From Nocardioides jishulii (GTDB lineage: Bacteria; Actinomycetota; Actinomycetes; Propionibacteriales; Nocardioidaceae), in the NCBI RefSeq assembly GCF_006007965.1, contig NZ_CP040748.1, positions 372,001-436,000 on the forward strand: a DNA stretch of 64,000 bases, in the 5' to 3' direction. Of the stretch, positions 28,087 to 37,342 are shown piece after piece. Numbering within the stretch: the stretch's first letter is position 1; each line of letters opens with the position of its first letter. Below the pieces are notes generated by a model, which was given only the letters and a program-made list of their open reading frames with translations, ran no database searches and had not been told where the DNA came from. Both the position numbers and the translations under genes were made by a program.

Positions 28087-29028
28087 TCAGGACGCGTGGG
28101 CGTGGTCGTTCGCGCGGGCCGACCATGCGGTCGGCTCCTGCCCGTCCGCCTGGCGCAGGAACTCCGTGAGCAGCCAGCCCTGGAGCTCGACCTGCTCGGG
28201 CGTGCGCGCGAGCGAGAGCAGGCGCTGGTTGCGGCAGAACGAGTCGGCCAGCTCGAACATGTCGTACATCGTGCGGAAGACCTGGCTGGAGCGCGGGGAG
28301 GCCTGGAAGGACAGGTCGGTGCGGTCGCCGCTCTTCAGGAGCGCGGCGGAGACACTGTGCAGCGACGACGGCGGGAACTGGCGCTCGAACGTCGCGAACA
28401 TCTGTGAGAGGTCGCCGGCCAGCGGGTAGTCGTGGTCGTGGGAGAGCGCCAGCAGGCGGAGCTCGCGGCGAAGGTTGCTGTACTGCGTGATGGTGCTCAG
28501 GAAGAGCGGCACGTCGACGTCGAGCAGCTTCACCGTCATCGAGTCGGGCAGCGGTGTCCAGTCCGAGTCCGGGTCCTCGACCCCGTCGATGATCCCGGGC
28601 GGGTAGCGGTCGTGGACGGCTCGAGCCGGCTCGAACCAGACGACCTTGCCGCGCAGCTCCACGGAGGCGCCCCACGCGGTCGACGACATCGCGACCAGCG
28701 CCAGGCCGCGTCCGTTCGTGGTCAGCAACGCGTCGTCGTCGTCGTGGTCGACGTGCTCGCGGAAGGGGTCCGACGGCAGGACGGGCGGACGCCGCGAGCC
28801 GTCGTACACCTCGATGCGGGGGTGGTGGACCGTGCCGCGCACGCGCACGCTGAGCGGCGCCTCGCCGTGCAGGATTGCGTTGGTGACCAGCTCGGAGACG
28901 CCGAGCTCTGCGCACTCGACGAGGTCGTCGCGCCCCAGCTCCTCGCACACGGTGACGACCCAACGGCGCGCCGCCGCCACGGACGACGGTGATGCGTCCA
29001 GCGGAAGAGCTTCTTTGTTGAGGGGCAC
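28087..29028 (-). CDS. Anti-sigma-factor-like ATPase (HATPase_c_2) with a C-terminal extension
   Basis: 313 residues. The N-terminal 140 residues show an RsbW-like kinase fold: CAELGVSELVTNAILHGEAP (N box), VYDGSRRPP and TNGRGLALVAM (G2). The remaining 170 residues are helical and match no domain I know (for example LSTITQYSNLRRELRLLALS). RsbW proteins bind sigma factors or anti-anti-sigma partners; none is adjacent. I chose GTG 29028 because GAGGA lies six bases upstream; a start at 29082 lacks this. Confidence 0.82.
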   Translation of the reverse strand: MPLNKEALPLDASPSSVAAARRWVVTVCEELGRDDLVECAELGVSELVTNAILHGEAPLSVRVRGTVHHPRIEVYDGSRRPPVLPSDPFREHVDHDDDDALLTTNGRGLALVAMSSTAWGASVELRGKVVWFEPARAVHDRYPPGIIDGVEDPDSDWTPLPDSMTVKLLDVDVPLFLSTITQYSNLRRELRLLALSHDHDYPLAGDLSQMFATFERQFPPSSLHSVSAALLKSGDRTDLSFQASPRSSQVFRTMYDMFELADSFCRNQRLLSLARTPEQVELQGWLLTEFLRQADGQEPTAWSARANDHAHAS

Positions 29029-29147
29029 CTGGGGTCCTCGCCGGTCGGGGATGTGACTGGGGCAGGCCGAACTGAGGCCCATTTACCCCTCCCGAGAGTG
29101 GAGCAAACATACGCCCCTCCTCCTTTGCAGCGGAAGGCCGCCGAACG

Positions 29148-29183
29148 TTCACGTGTGACAAGCGTGAAGTGCCCACGTAGTTT
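29148..29183 (+). promoter_or_regulatory. Promoter with overlapping dyad for NADH dehydrogenase
   Basis: TGACAA (29156-29161) and TAGTTT (29178-29183) are 16 bases apart. The dyad TTCACG-9-CGTGAA (29148-29168) covers the -35 box, so a repressor or activator site is likely. Confidence 0.5.
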
Positions 29184-29254
29184 GGTGGCGAGTGCTCCGA
29201 AGGGGGAGACTGATTCCCATCGTGTGCTCGCCGACTCTCAGGAAAGGCACCATC

Positions 29255-30724
29255 GTGGCCACCCCGATCAGCAACCAGCCGGGCCGTCACCGCGTCGTCG
29301 TGATCGGCTCCGGCTTCGGGGGCCTCTTCGGGGCCAAGGGCCTCAAGGACGCCGACGCGGACGTCACCGTGATCGCCAAGACGACGCACCACCTCTTCCA
29401 GCCGCTGCTCTACCAGGTGGCGACCGGGATCCTGTCCGAAGGCTCGATCGCACCGCCGATGCGCGAGGTCCTCTCGCACCAGAAGAACGCGAAGACACTC
29501 CTGGGTGAGGTCGTCGACATCGACCTCGAGAAGCGGCTCGTCACCTCCGAGCTCCTCGGTCGCCGCACGGTCACTGAGTACGACACCCTCCTCGTCGCCG
29601 CGGGCGCGACCCAGTCCTACTTCGGCAACGACCACTTCGCCGAGCACGCGCCCGGCATGAAGAGCATCGACGACGCCCTGGAGCTGCGCGGCCGCATCTT
29701 CGGCGCCTTCGAGATGGCCGAGCTCGGGGCGAGCAAGGGCGACAACGTCGACCACCACCTGACCTTCGTGGTCGTGGGCGCCGGTCCGACCGGTGTGGAG
29801 ATGGCCGGTCAGATCGCCGAGCTCGCGCACCGAACGCTCGCCAACGACTTCCGCTGGATCAACAGCCGTTCGGCCCGCGTGGTCCTCGTCGACGCGGCCC
29901 CGCAGGTGCTCCCGCCCTTCGGTGCCAAGCTGGGCGCGAAGACCCAGAAGGAGCTCGAGAAGCTCGGGGTCGAGGTCATCCTCGGTGCCATGGTCACCGA
30001 CGTCGACGAGCGCGGCCTGACCATCGCCTTCAAGGACGGCCGCACCGAGCGCATCGACTCGGTGGCCAAGATCTGGGCTGCTGGCGTGCAGGCCTCCTCG
30101 CTGGGCAAGATCCTCTCGGCGCAGACCGGCGCCCCGCTCGACCGCGCCGGCCGCATTGCCGTGAACCCCGACCTGACCCTGCCCGGTCACCCCGAGGTCT
30201 TCGTCGTGGGCGACATGATCAGCCTCGACAACCTCCCCGGCGTGGCGCAGGTCGCCATGCAGGGCGGCAAGTACGCCGCCAAGGAGATCGAGGGACGGCT
30301 CAAGGGCCGGGAGCCCCAGGGCCCCTTCAAGTACTACGACAAGGGCTCGATGGCCATCATCAGCCGCTTCCGCGCGGTGGCGATGGTTGGCAAGCTGCGC
30401 CTGAGCGGCACCATCGCCTGGCTGATGTGGCTCTTCGTCCACCTCTTCTACATCACCGGTTTCAAGGGGCGCATCACCGCGCTGCTGCACTGGACGATCT
30501 CGTTCCTGGGCCGCGGTCGGTCGGAGCGCACCACCACGGTGCAGCAGATCTTCGCCCGTCAGGCGTTGCAGCGACTGCAGGGTGGGGCTGCCGACCTGGT
30601 CTCCGAGCCGGGGGAGTACGACGCCAACCGTCTCGCCACCGACCGGCGCGACGAGCTGGAGGCGCAGGCCGCCGAGGAGGCTCGGCTCACCGACGCCAAC
30701 GAACGGGGCACCCACACGCGCTGA
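29255..30724 (+). CDS. Type II NADH dehydrogenase (NDH-2-like FAD oxidoreductase)
   Basis: 489 residues. The FAD motif VVIGSGFGGLFGAKGL and the NAD motif VVVGAGPTGVEMAGQIAELAH are spaced as in NDH-2. A later VFVVGDMISLDNLPGVAQVAMQGGKYAA closes the FAD site. The hydrophobic stretch near 380-420 anchors it to the membrane. It should pass electrons from NADH to menaquinone without pumping protons. GTG 29255 has AGGAAAGG upstream; the promoter carries a dyad. Confidence 0.92.
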   Translation: MATPISNQPGRHRVVVIGSGFGGLFGAKGLKDADADVTVIAKTTHHLFQPLLYQVATGILSEGSIAPPMREVLSHQKNAKTLLGEVVDIDLEKRLVTSELLGRRTVTEYDTLLVAAGATQSYFGNDHFAEHAPGMKSIDDALELRGRIFGAFEMAELGASKGDNVDHHLTFVVVGAGPTGVEMAGQIAELAHRTLANDFRWINSRSARVVLVDAAPQVLPPFGAKLGAKTQKELEKLGVEVILGAMVTDVDERGLTIAFKDGRTERIDSVAKIWAAGVQASSLGKILSAQTGAPLDRAGRIAVNPDLTLPGHPEVFVVGDMISLDNLPGVAQVAMQGGKYAAKEIEGRLKGREPQGPFKYYDKGSMAIISRFRAVAMVGKLRLSGTIAWLMWLFVHLFYITGFKGRITALLHWTISFLGRGRSERTTTVQQIFARQALQRLQGGAADLVSEPGEYDANRLATDRRDELEAQAAEEARLTDANERGTHTR

Positions 30725-30762
30725 CCCGCCCGTGGGTCCGTCAGGCTGACCGAGGAGGCTGC

Positions 30763-31107
30763 ATGAACGCCCTGTCCCTGACCGCGCTCGCAGACGAGCT
30801 CATCGTCGACGCGAAGGCGGCGCACGCAGGACGCAGTGCCCGCACCCTCCACGGAGGGCGCGAGCACTCACTGCGACAGACGGTCATCGCGCTCGCCGCC
30901 GGTCACAGCCTGGGGGAGCACGAGAGCCCGGGCGAGGCGACGCTGCAGGTGCTGCGCGGCCGCGTCCGCCTGCACCACGGCGGGGAGACCTGGGAGGGCG
31001 CGCAGGGCGACTACCGGCCCATCCCCCTGCAGCGGCACGACCTCGAGGCCGTCGAGGACTCGGCCGTGCTGCTCACCGTCGCCGTGCAGGGGCACGGCGA
31101 GGAGTGA
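30763..31107 (+). CDS. Small cupin-domain protein
   Basis: 114 residues forming one cupin barrel: AAGHSLGEHESPGEATLQVLRGRVRLHHGGETWEGAQGDY, with PLQRHDLEAVEDSAVLLTVA at the end. The His and Glu positions suit a metal site. GAGGAGG precedes the ATG, 38 bp after the NADH dehydrogenase, so the two may be co-transcribed. Function unknown. Confidence 0.85.
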   Translation: MNALSLTALADELIVDAKAAHAGRSARTLHGGREHSLRQTVIALAAGHSLGEHESPGEATLQVLRGRVRLHHGGETWEGAQGDYRPIPLQRHDLEAVEDSAVLLTVAVQGHGEE

Positions 31108-31157
31108 GCAACGGTCAGGGAGCCGACGGCCGTCCGGCCGCCGGCCCGCTGGCTGGC

Positions 31158-31802
31158 TCAGTCGTGCTGGTGCAGCTTTGCCGCCTCCTCGGGCGGAAGG
31201 TCACGCACCCAGCGCGGCAGGATGAAGAGGCCCTCGGCCTCGGCGCAGACGCCGTGCTCGGAGGTGATGTGGCCGGCCGTCCAGGTCTTCACGCCCTCGG
31301 TGCGGTCGTACCACGCCTCGATGCGCAGTGGCGTGTTGAGCTTGGTCGGGAGCTTGTAGTTGACGCTCAGGTTGGCCGTCAGTCCCGGGCGGCCGCTGCG
31401 GACCGCGATCTCGCCCAGCGCCTGGTCGAGGAGCATCGCGATGACGCCGCCGTGCATGTGCCCGGGCGGGCCCTCGTACAGCGCGCCGGGGGTGAAGTCG
31501 GCCCACAGGCGGTTGCCGTCGTCGGAGTAGCTGAAGTGCAACGGCATCGCGGCGGGGTTGCGCAGCCCGACGACGGTGTTGCCCCATCCGGCCACGCCCA
31601 TGGGGCCCGTGCAGTGCTCGCCGTGGGTGCCGGGGATCTGGTCGGAGGCGAGACGGGCGGTGATGGCCTCGACCTGGGCCTGCGCGGCGGCGATCTCGGC
31701 CGCTCCGGCGTTGGTGCGGAGGGTGGCGTCGGCCAGGTCGCGGACGCTCTGCGTGAAGGACGCGTACTGCTCGGGGGAGACGCTCGGGGGGGAGTCAGGC
31801 AT
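31158..31802 (-). CDS. Hotdog-fold thioesterase (PaaI-like)
   Basis: 214 residues. The core GPPGHMHGGVIAMLLDQALGEIAV is the hotdog helix with its HGG motif, followed by LSVNYKLPTKLNTPLRIEAWYDR. It should cleave acyl-CoA esters. The first 70 residues form a helical extension. The ATG is seven bases after reverse-strand TAGACT, again a leaderless start. Confidence 0.88.
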   Translation of the reverse strand: MPDSPPSVSPEQYASFTQSVRDLADATLRTNAGAAEIAAAQAQVEAITARLASDQIPGTHGEHCTGPMGVAGWGNTVVGLRNPAAMPLHFSYSDDGNRLWADFTPGALYEGPPGHMHGGVIAMLLDQALGEIAVRSGRPGLTANLSVNYKLPTKLNTPLRIEAWYDRTEGVKTWTAGHITSEHGVCAEAEGLFILPRWVRDLPPEEAAKLHQHD

Positions 31803-31954
31803 GGGCCCGAGTCTAGGTCTGGGAGCGCCTGCGCCCGGCGCCCGTGGGGCCACTGCGAGGGAGGTCACACTTCTACGTCGATCCCGTGCTGCAGTGTCAC
31901 AGCGGGCCGGGAAACGAGTCGCCACGGGCGGTCGGTGAGTGGTCCCATGGGGGC

Positions 31955-32482
31955 ATGGTTGCCCTTGAGCTGATCGATCCCGACCCCCGTCTGCATGCCT
32001 CCTGGGTGGAGGTGGTGGCCGAGTTCGGTGGCGTCGGCGCCCACATGCACGGGTCGGGGTGGCTCTTCGAGGAGTTCGCCGACCTCTCGCTCGCCCGGCT
32101 GGAGCGGCTGGTCGAGCAGCTGCGTCGCGACGGTGAGGGGTTGCCATGGACCGGGGGAGTCGTGAAGTGCGACTACCTGTGGATCGTCGAGGGCGATGAG
32201 ATGGTCGGCTTCCTGGCGCTGCGGCACTCGCTGACCGATGCGCTGCGGCGCGACGGCGGGCACATCGGCTACGCCGTACGCCCGTCGCGACGCGGCGAGG
32301 GGATCGCGACGCGCGCGCTGGGTCTGGCGCTCGACCGGGCGGCTGCGCTGGGCCTCGACCGGGTGCTTCTCACCTGCGACGACGACAACCAGGCGTCCTG
32401 GCGCGCGATGCTGGCCCACGGCGCGGTGCTGGAGGACGTGATCGACGGCAAACGCCGCTACTGGATCCCGACGAGCCGGTGA
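31955..32482 (+). CDS. GNAT family N-acetyltransferase
   Basis: 175 residues. The acetyl-CoA loop is VRPSRRGEGIATRALGLALDRA and the C-terminal ASWRAMLAHGAVLED is typical. The N-terminal HMHGSGWLFEE may shape the acceptor site. Substrate unknown. Start ATG 31955; other in-frame starts upstream lack ribosome sites. Confidence 0.88.
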   Translation: MVALELIDPDPRLHASWVEVVAEFGGVGAHMHGSGWLFEEFADLSLARLERLVEQLRRDGEGLPWTGGVVKCDYLWIVEGDEMVGFLALRHSLTDALRRDGGHIGYAVRPSRRGEGIATRALGLALDRAAALGLDRVLLTCDDDNQASWRAMLAHGAVLEDVIDGKRRYWIPTSR

Positions 32483-32504
32483 GGGAGGTTGCGGTGCGGC
32501 GATT

Positions 32505-32538
32505 CTTCCTCTAGGAAGTCGAGTAATAAGATCGACTA
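32505..32538. promoter_or_regulatory. Two dyads in an AT-rich leader before the FAD/TPR gene
   Basis: CTTCC-4-GGAAG (about 32505-32518) and AGTCGA-9-TCGACT (about 32517-32537) lie in an AT-rich stretch (GAGTAATAAGATCG) about 30 bases before the GTG. They look like operators next to a promoter. Confidence 0.45.
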
Positions 32539-32566
32539 AAGGTTTTCCGGCTGGAGGAGTATTTTC

Positions 32567-35392
32567 GTGGCAACTCATGACGTCGCGCACTGCAATCGCC
32601 CCAAGATCATCGTGGTCGGGGCTGGCGCGGCGGGCACGCTCGCGGCGATCCACCTGCTCCGCACGGCGGGGCGACGTTCGACGGGGCTCGACATCGTCCT
32701 CGTCGACCCGGCCGACAGGTGGGGACGCGGCACCGCCTTCGGGACGCCCGACACCGCACACCTCCTCAACGTCGTCGCGGCGGGCATGAGCGCCCTGCCC
32801 GAGGACCCGGGACACTTCGTCTCCCGGCTCGGCCGTGAGCTCGGTGGGTCGGTCGACCCCACCTCGTTCCAGCCGCGTCGCAACTTCGCGCTCTACCTCG
32901 ACGACACCCTCGCCGACGCCCGTGCCGCCGCTCCGCTGGCGTCGTTGCACCACGTACGCGCCACTGCGACGGAGGTGCGTCGCACGGCCCAGGGTGTCGC
33001 CGTGCGGACCGACGACGGGCGCGAGATCGAGGGGGAAGCCCTCGTCGTCGGCACCGGACTGCCGACCGTCGGCCACACGTGGGCCCCGGACGCGCTCAAG
33101 GACAGCCCCTTCTTCGTGCCGGACCCGTGGGCGCCGGGCGCGCTCGACGTCGTACGCCGTGACCGTTCCGGCCCCTCCGACGTGCTCATCGTCGGCACCG
33201 GACTCACCATGGTGGACGTCGTCCTGAGCCTCACCGGCCCCGACGCCCGACCTGACCGCGCGCTGCACGCGATCTCGCGCAGTGGCCGCCTGCCCAAGGC
33301 CCACCTCCAGGTGCCCAAGCTGGCCACGATCCCCGACATCTCCGACTGGGGTTCCTCCCTGGCCGAGATTCGCGAGGCCGCGCTGCGCCACGTCGAGGGT
33401 GTCCAGGCCGCGACCGGCGACTGGCGCCCGGCCATCGACGGCCTGCGGTTCCAGGTCTCGGCCCTGTGGAGCCGGATGAGCGAGGAGGACCGCCTCGAGT
33501 TCGTCCGCTCCGACGCCGGCGCCTGGAACGTGGCCCGTCACAAGATGGCGCCCTCCAGCAGCGCCCGCCTGCACGAGCTGTGGCGCGACGAGAAGCTCGT
33601 GACCACCGCCGCCGAGGTCCTCGAGGTCGAGCCGCTCTCGCGGGGTGGCCTCGCGGTGACCCTCTCCGACGGTCCGCGTCGCGAGGTGGGCTGGGTCGTC
33701 AACTGCACCGGCCCGCAGAACGACATCCGCCTGCTGCGCAACCCGTTCCTCGACGACCTGCTGCGCCCGCGCGCCGGTGCCGCGTTGGCCACGATCGCGA
33801 CCGCCGGCATGGGCGTACGCACCGACGAGGGGCGCCTGCTCGACGCCAACGGCTACTCCGACGCGCCGATCTGGACGCTGGGCGCGCTGCGCCGCGGCGA
33901 GCTGTGGGAGTCGACCGCGGTGCCCGAGATCCGGTCGCAGGCCCTGGCCGTCGCCACCCAGGTGATCGACGCGGTGGCGCCCCTGCCGCGCCGACTCGAG
34001 GACGGTCGCGTCGTGGGTGGTCACCACCCGGTCGCGCGCCCCCGCGACCCCCTCGGCCTGCCGCTGTCGACCACCGCGGAGGCCGCGGCGTCCTACAACG
34101 CGGGCCTCGAGCGGCTCATGCTGCTCCAGGACGGTGCCGAGGACCTGATCCGTGAGGCCACCGAGCTCGACCCGACCTTCGCCCTCGCCCACGCGGCGCT
34201 GGCGATGTTGGGGCACGAGTCCGGTGCCCACACCGACGTGGCTGCCTCGTTGTCCGCGGCGCAGGACGCGGTGCTCAAGCGCGGCGACGACCGTGAGGCG
34301 TCGCTGGTGGACGTGATCACCCGCCGCGTCTCCGACGTCCGCAACTCCGGGGCCAGGGCGTTGATGAGCCACGTCGCGAACTACCCGCGCGACGTGCTGG
34401 CCGTCTCCGCGGCGGTCCCGACGATCGCCTTCTCCGGCGTCGTCGACGTGCAGCGTGAGGCCTGGGACCTGGTCGAGGGCCTGGCCCCGGCCTACGGCGA
34501 CCACTGGTGGTACATCTCGCTGCTCGCCTTCACCCGTCAGGACCAGGGCCGCTTCGACGAGGCCGGCCTGCTGGCGGAGTCGGCGCTGTCGTGCGAGCCG
34601 TCGTCGGGCCATGCCGTCCACGCACAGACGCACGTCATGTACGAGACCGGGCAGCACGAGGACGGTCGCGTCTGGCTCGACCACTGGGTGCGCGAGAGCG
34701 GTCGCTCGGCCTCGCACCGGGCCCACTTCGCCTGGCACTCCGCCCTCCACGACCTCGCCCTGGGCGACACCGAGGCACTGCGCGGGCGCTACTACTCGCA
34801 GCTCGCCCCGCCGGCCGTGACCGGCGTACGCTCCCTCATCGACTCCGCCTCCCTGCTGTGGCGCTGGCGCGTGGCCGTCTCCGACTGGGACACCGCCGCC
34901 TCGGGGCTGACCGTGCCGTCGGCCTTCGCCGGGGAGACTCCGCCGCCGCCGATCGCGCCGGTGCTCGACGTCGTCGACGAGGCGCTGCTGCAGGCGCCGC
35001 AGACGCCGTTCGTGGCCCTGCACGCCGCGTTCGCGATCGCCGCCACGGGTGACGGTGACCGACTGGAGGCCCTGCGGCGCCACTGCGTCGGCTCCGACGA
35101 CGCGGTCATCGAGGGCATCGTGCTCGCGGTCGTCGAGGGCCTGCAGGCCTTCCTGCGCGAGGACTGGACGACGGCGGCCGCGCTCTTCGCCGACGTGCAG
35201 CCGATGCTGGTGCGCGCCGGAGGTTCGGCCGCGCAGCGCGAGATCGTCGAGGAGACGCTGCTCCACGCGCTCGTGCGGGCCGGGCGCCTGCAGCAGGCCT
35301 CAGACCTCCTGCACCAGCGCCTCGACCGTCGCCCCTCCCCGCTCGACCAGCGTCGCGCCGCCACTCTTGCTCCGGGTGCCCTGAGCATCTGA
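32567..35392 (+). CDS. Fusion of an FAD/NAD(P)-binding oxidoreductase and a TTC38-like TPR domain
   Basis: 941 residues. The first half begins KIIVVGAGAAGTLAAIHLL and continues WGRGTAFGTPDTAHLLNVVA, a pattern of the FAD-NAD(P)-binding (NAD_binding_9-like) family; a second Rossmann motif is LIVGTGLTMVDVVL near 210. The second half, from about 505, reads like the TTC38-type TPR repeat region: EATELDPTFALAHAALAML, SGHAVHAQTHVMYETGQHED, HRAHFAWHSALHDLALGD. The ribosome site GGAGGAG precedes GTG 32567. The fusion suggests an oxidoreductase docked on partners; its substrate is unknown. Confidence 0.85.
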   Translation: MATHDVAHCNRPKIIVVGAGAAGTLAAIHLLRTAGRRSTGLDIVLVDPADRWGRGTAFGTPDTAHLLNVVAAGMSALPEDPGHFVSRLGRELGGSVDPTSFQPRRNFALYLDDTLADARAAAPLASLHHVRATATEVRRTAQGVAVRTDDGREIEGEALVVGTGLPTVGHTWAPDALKDSPFFVPDPWAPGALDVVRRDRSGPSDVLIVGTGLTMVDVVLSLTGPDARPDRALHAISRSGRLPKAHLQVPKLATIPDISDWGSSLAEIREAALRHVEGVQAATGDWRPAIDGLRFQVSALWSRMSEEDRLEFVRSDAGAWNVARHKMAPSSSARLHELWRDEKLVTTAAEVLEVEPLSRGGLAVTLSDGPRREVGWVVNCTGPQNDIRLLRNPFLDDLLRPRAGAALATIATAGMGVRTDEGRLLDANGYSDAPIWTLGALRRGELWESTAVPEIRSQALAVATQVIDAVAPLPRRLEDGRVVGGHHPVARPRDPLGLPLSTTAEAAASYNAGLERLMLLQDGAEDLIREATELDPTFALAHAALAMLGHESGAHTDVAASLSAAQDAVLKRGDDREASLVDVITRRVSDVRNSGARALMSHVANYPRDVLAVSAAVPTIAFSGVVDVQREAWDLVEGLAPAYGDHWWYISLLAFTRQDQGRFDEAGLLAESALSCEPSSGHAVHAQTHVMYETGQHEDGRVWLDHWVRESGRSASHRAHFAWHSALHDLALGDTEALRGRYYSQLAPPAVTGVRSLIDSASLLWRWRVAVSDWDTAASGLTVPSAFAGETPPPPIAPVLDVVDEALLQAPQTPFVALHAAFAIAATGDGDRLEALRRHCVGSDDAVIEGIVLAVVEGLQAFLREDWTTAAALFADVQPMLVRAGGSAAQREIVEETLLHALVRAGRLQQASDLLHQRLDRRPSPLDQRRAATLAPGALSI

Positions 35393-35536
35393 GCGCGGTC
35401 GCCCCGCGGGAGGACCCGGTCCTTCCGCGGGACGGGCGCGCCGGGCCGCAGGTTCGGCGGGTTAGGCTCCGTCGCGGCGACCCCGCCTCGAGACATCGTC
35501 GACAGACCAGCTCGCTGGTCGTGAAGGAAGTATCCC

Positions 35537-36058
35537 GTGCTGCTCGTCCTCTTCGGCCTCCTCGCCATCCTGGTGGCCGGCCTCCTCACCATGCCGCTGG
35601 CCAAGAGCGCTGGTCCCGGCCGCGTGGCTGCCTTCGCGATCCTCGCCATCGTCGCCGTGGGCGGTGTGCTCGTGCTCGAGCACGAGGGCCTGCTGCCCGG
35701 TGGCGACGAGGACTCGGCGGCGCTGGTCTCCGAGCACGGCGAGGAGACGCGCGACCGGATGACGGCCGAGCTCGAGGAGGCGGCTGGCGTCAAGGTGCTC
35801 GAGGCGCCGAGCGTCGACGCGCTCGCCGACGCGGACGCCCCGACGATCTGGCGCCTCGACCAGGGCCTGACCCTGCTGTGTGTCACGACCGACTTCCCGC
35901 GGATGGCCGAGATGGCCTGCTACGGCCCCGACGCGATGGTCGGCGAGGGTGTCAAGGTCGTCGGCGACGACGGCGAGCACTCCGACGAGGAGGACCACGC
36001 GGACGAGGACGGCGAGGAGCCTGTCACGCCCGAGACCGAACCCGGCACCGCCGGCTGA
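35537..36058 (+). CDS. Small membrane protein with an acidic C-terminal tail
   Basis: 173 residues. Two hydrophobic helices occupy about 1-20 and 28-48; an extracytoplasmic part of about 90 residues includes three Cys-containing segments (LLCVTT, MACYG), and the last 30 are mostly Asp, Glu and His. No family recognised. GTG 35537 has GAAGGAAG upstream. It is followed seven bases later by ppnP, so the two are probably one unit. Confidence 0.75.
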   Translation: MLLVLFGLLAILVAGLLTMPLAKSAGPGRVAAFAILAIVAVGGVLVLEHEGLLPGGDEDSAALVSEHGEETRDRMTAELEEAAGVKVLEAPSVDALADADAPTIWRLDQGLTLLCVTTDFPRMAEMACYGPDAMVGEGVKVVGDDGEHSDEEDHADEDGEEPVTPETEPGTAG

Positions 36059-36064
36059 TCCACC

Positions 36065-36376
36065 ATGAGCGCCTACGAGAACGTCACCCTCGACCCGGCC
36101 GCCAACGTCTACTTCGACGGCGCCTGCGTCAGCCACACCTTCTTCCTCGCCGACGGCACCCGCAAGTCGGCCGGCGTCATCTTCCCCTCCACGCTGGAGT
36201 TCGGCACCGAGGCGCCCGAGGTGATGGAGCTGCACGGCGGCTCCTGCAAGGTGCAGCTGCCCGGCAGCGACGAGTGGACGACGTACGCCGCGGGCGAGTC
36301 CTTCGCCGTGCCCGGCAACTCGGCCTTCGGCATCGAGGTCGTCGAGACCCTGTCGTACGTCTGCCACTACGGCTGA
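36065..36376 (+). CDS. ppnP: Pyrimidine/purine nucleoside phosphorylase PpnP (DUF1255)
   Basis: 103 residues, the size of a single cupin Ppn[48 protein letters not shown] and [15 protein letters not shown] match the family. It breaks nucleosides to base and ribose-1-phosphate. It begins seven bases after the upstream gene and lacks a strong ribosome site, which suggests coupling. Confidence 0.9.
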   Translation: MSAYENVTLDPAANVYFDGACVSHTFFLADGTRKSAGVIFPSTLEFGTEAPEVMELHGGSCKVQLPGSDEWTTYAAGESFAVPGNSAFGIEVVETLSYVCHYG

Positions 36377-36457
36377 ACCGGGCGCCGGCGTCGGCGCCGA
36401 GCAAAGATCTACCCGAAGGGCGCTTTCCCGGGAGCTCTCTGCGCCACACTCCGAGGC

Positions 36458-36823
36458 ATGGACCTCAAGCGTGTGCTGCCCACGGGCGTGGCAGTCGTGA
36501 GCACCATCGCGGCGGGCGTGTGCGCCTTCGGCTGGTACACGAGCGCCACCTGGGGCGAGGAGGAGGACTTCTCGTCCTGCAAGGACCTCGGTGGCCTCTT
36601 GGAACTCACGTACACCTACGGCTCGGGTGACGTGCTCAGGTTCACGCAGGACCCCCGTGGCAAGGATATGACCCTGTCCTACCAGGTCAAGCAGGCTGGG
36701 GGCGACCAGCCCGCGATCGCGTACATCGACCGGCTGCTCGTGACGGACCGGGGCGGCAAGGTCTACGACCCCGACGGCAAGATCATCGAGTGCGAACAGG
36801 TCGACCCTGAAGACCAGGACTGA
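36458..36823 (+). CDS. Hypothetical exported or membrane-anchored protein
   Basis: 121 residues. The N-terminal VLPTGVAVVSTIAAGVCAFGWY is a signal-anchor. The rest is a small beta-rich domain with two Cys (SSCKDLGG and IIECEQVD) that may form a disulfide. No family recognised. CACACT precedes the ATG by seven bases. Downstream hairpins (36846-36861 and 36874-36894) probably end the transcript before the tRNA-Lys element. Confidence 0.7.
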   Translation: MDLKRVLPTGVAVVSTIAAGVCAFGWYTSATWGEEEDFSSCKDLGGLLELTYTYGSGDVLRFTQDPRGKDMTLSYQVKQAGGDQPAIAYIDRLLVTDRGGKVYDPDGKIIECEQVDPEDQD

Positions 36824-36925
36824 CCAGCTGTTCCAGGCGGCAGAACTCAGCTATTGCTGAGCCCGATGACTCAGCGACGCTTTTCTCGCGTCGCCAGATG
36901 CACCATTCAGTTCAGTAACTACGCC

Positions 36926-36965
36926 TTCAGTAGGCCCCGTGGGACTCGAACCCACAACCAACGGA
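36926..36965. repeat. Left attachment site (att) of the tRNA-Lys element
   Basis: A 40-base sequence identical to 42058-42097, which contains the 3' part of tRNA-Lys (acceptor strand, T-arm and part of the anticodon arm). It is the displaced copy left by site-specific integration. Confidence 0.9.
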
Positions 36966-37342
36966 GTCCTAGGTAGCCACATCCTTCCGCGACCTCTAGC
37001 CACCCGCCGAGCGGTGAATTCGGTTTCTCTGGCCCATCGGGCCACCCGGAACCACCTTCCAATTCCCAACTTATATTGGGAGTAAGTCGTGAATCAGGTC
37101 GGGGCGCCAGTGTTGGGGGCGGTGTTCGTGCCAGGCCCAGTCTGGGCGGGCGTGAGCGCTTGCGAGTGACCCTTCGCCGGGGACACCTGGACCTAGGAGA
37201 ACCCGCTTCCAGCAGGGCCGAAGGCCTCAGTAGACCACCGTTGAGCAAGAGCGTTCCGTAGTCTCAAAAAACTGTCAGCAACTCCCCAATCCCAGGAGCT
37301 TCGACACGAACCCACACGACGACACTTCAGGAGGTCACCACC
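36966..37342. other. Left end of the element, no gene
   Basis: These 377 bases hold no supported gene. They include an inverted repeat CCCAA-6-TTGGG (37066-37080) and a 19-base sequence (37076-37094) that recurs with two changes at the right end (41988-42006); both look like recombinase arm sites. A TAGTCT at 37259 could be the -10 of the excisionase-like gene. Confidence 0.5.

Noticed and set aside
32461..32566. A riboswitch before the FAD/TPR gene
   Set aside because: The leader is short and its dyads are small; nothing matches a known riboswitch fold.
31865..35266. A 1133-codon reverse-strand open frame opposite the FAD/TPR gene
   Set aside because: Same kind of GC artefact; the forward frame has two recognisable domains and a ribosome site.
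36931..36965. A second tRNA-Lys
   Set aside because: Only the 3' 35 bases are present; the 5' half is absent, so it is the displaced att copy.
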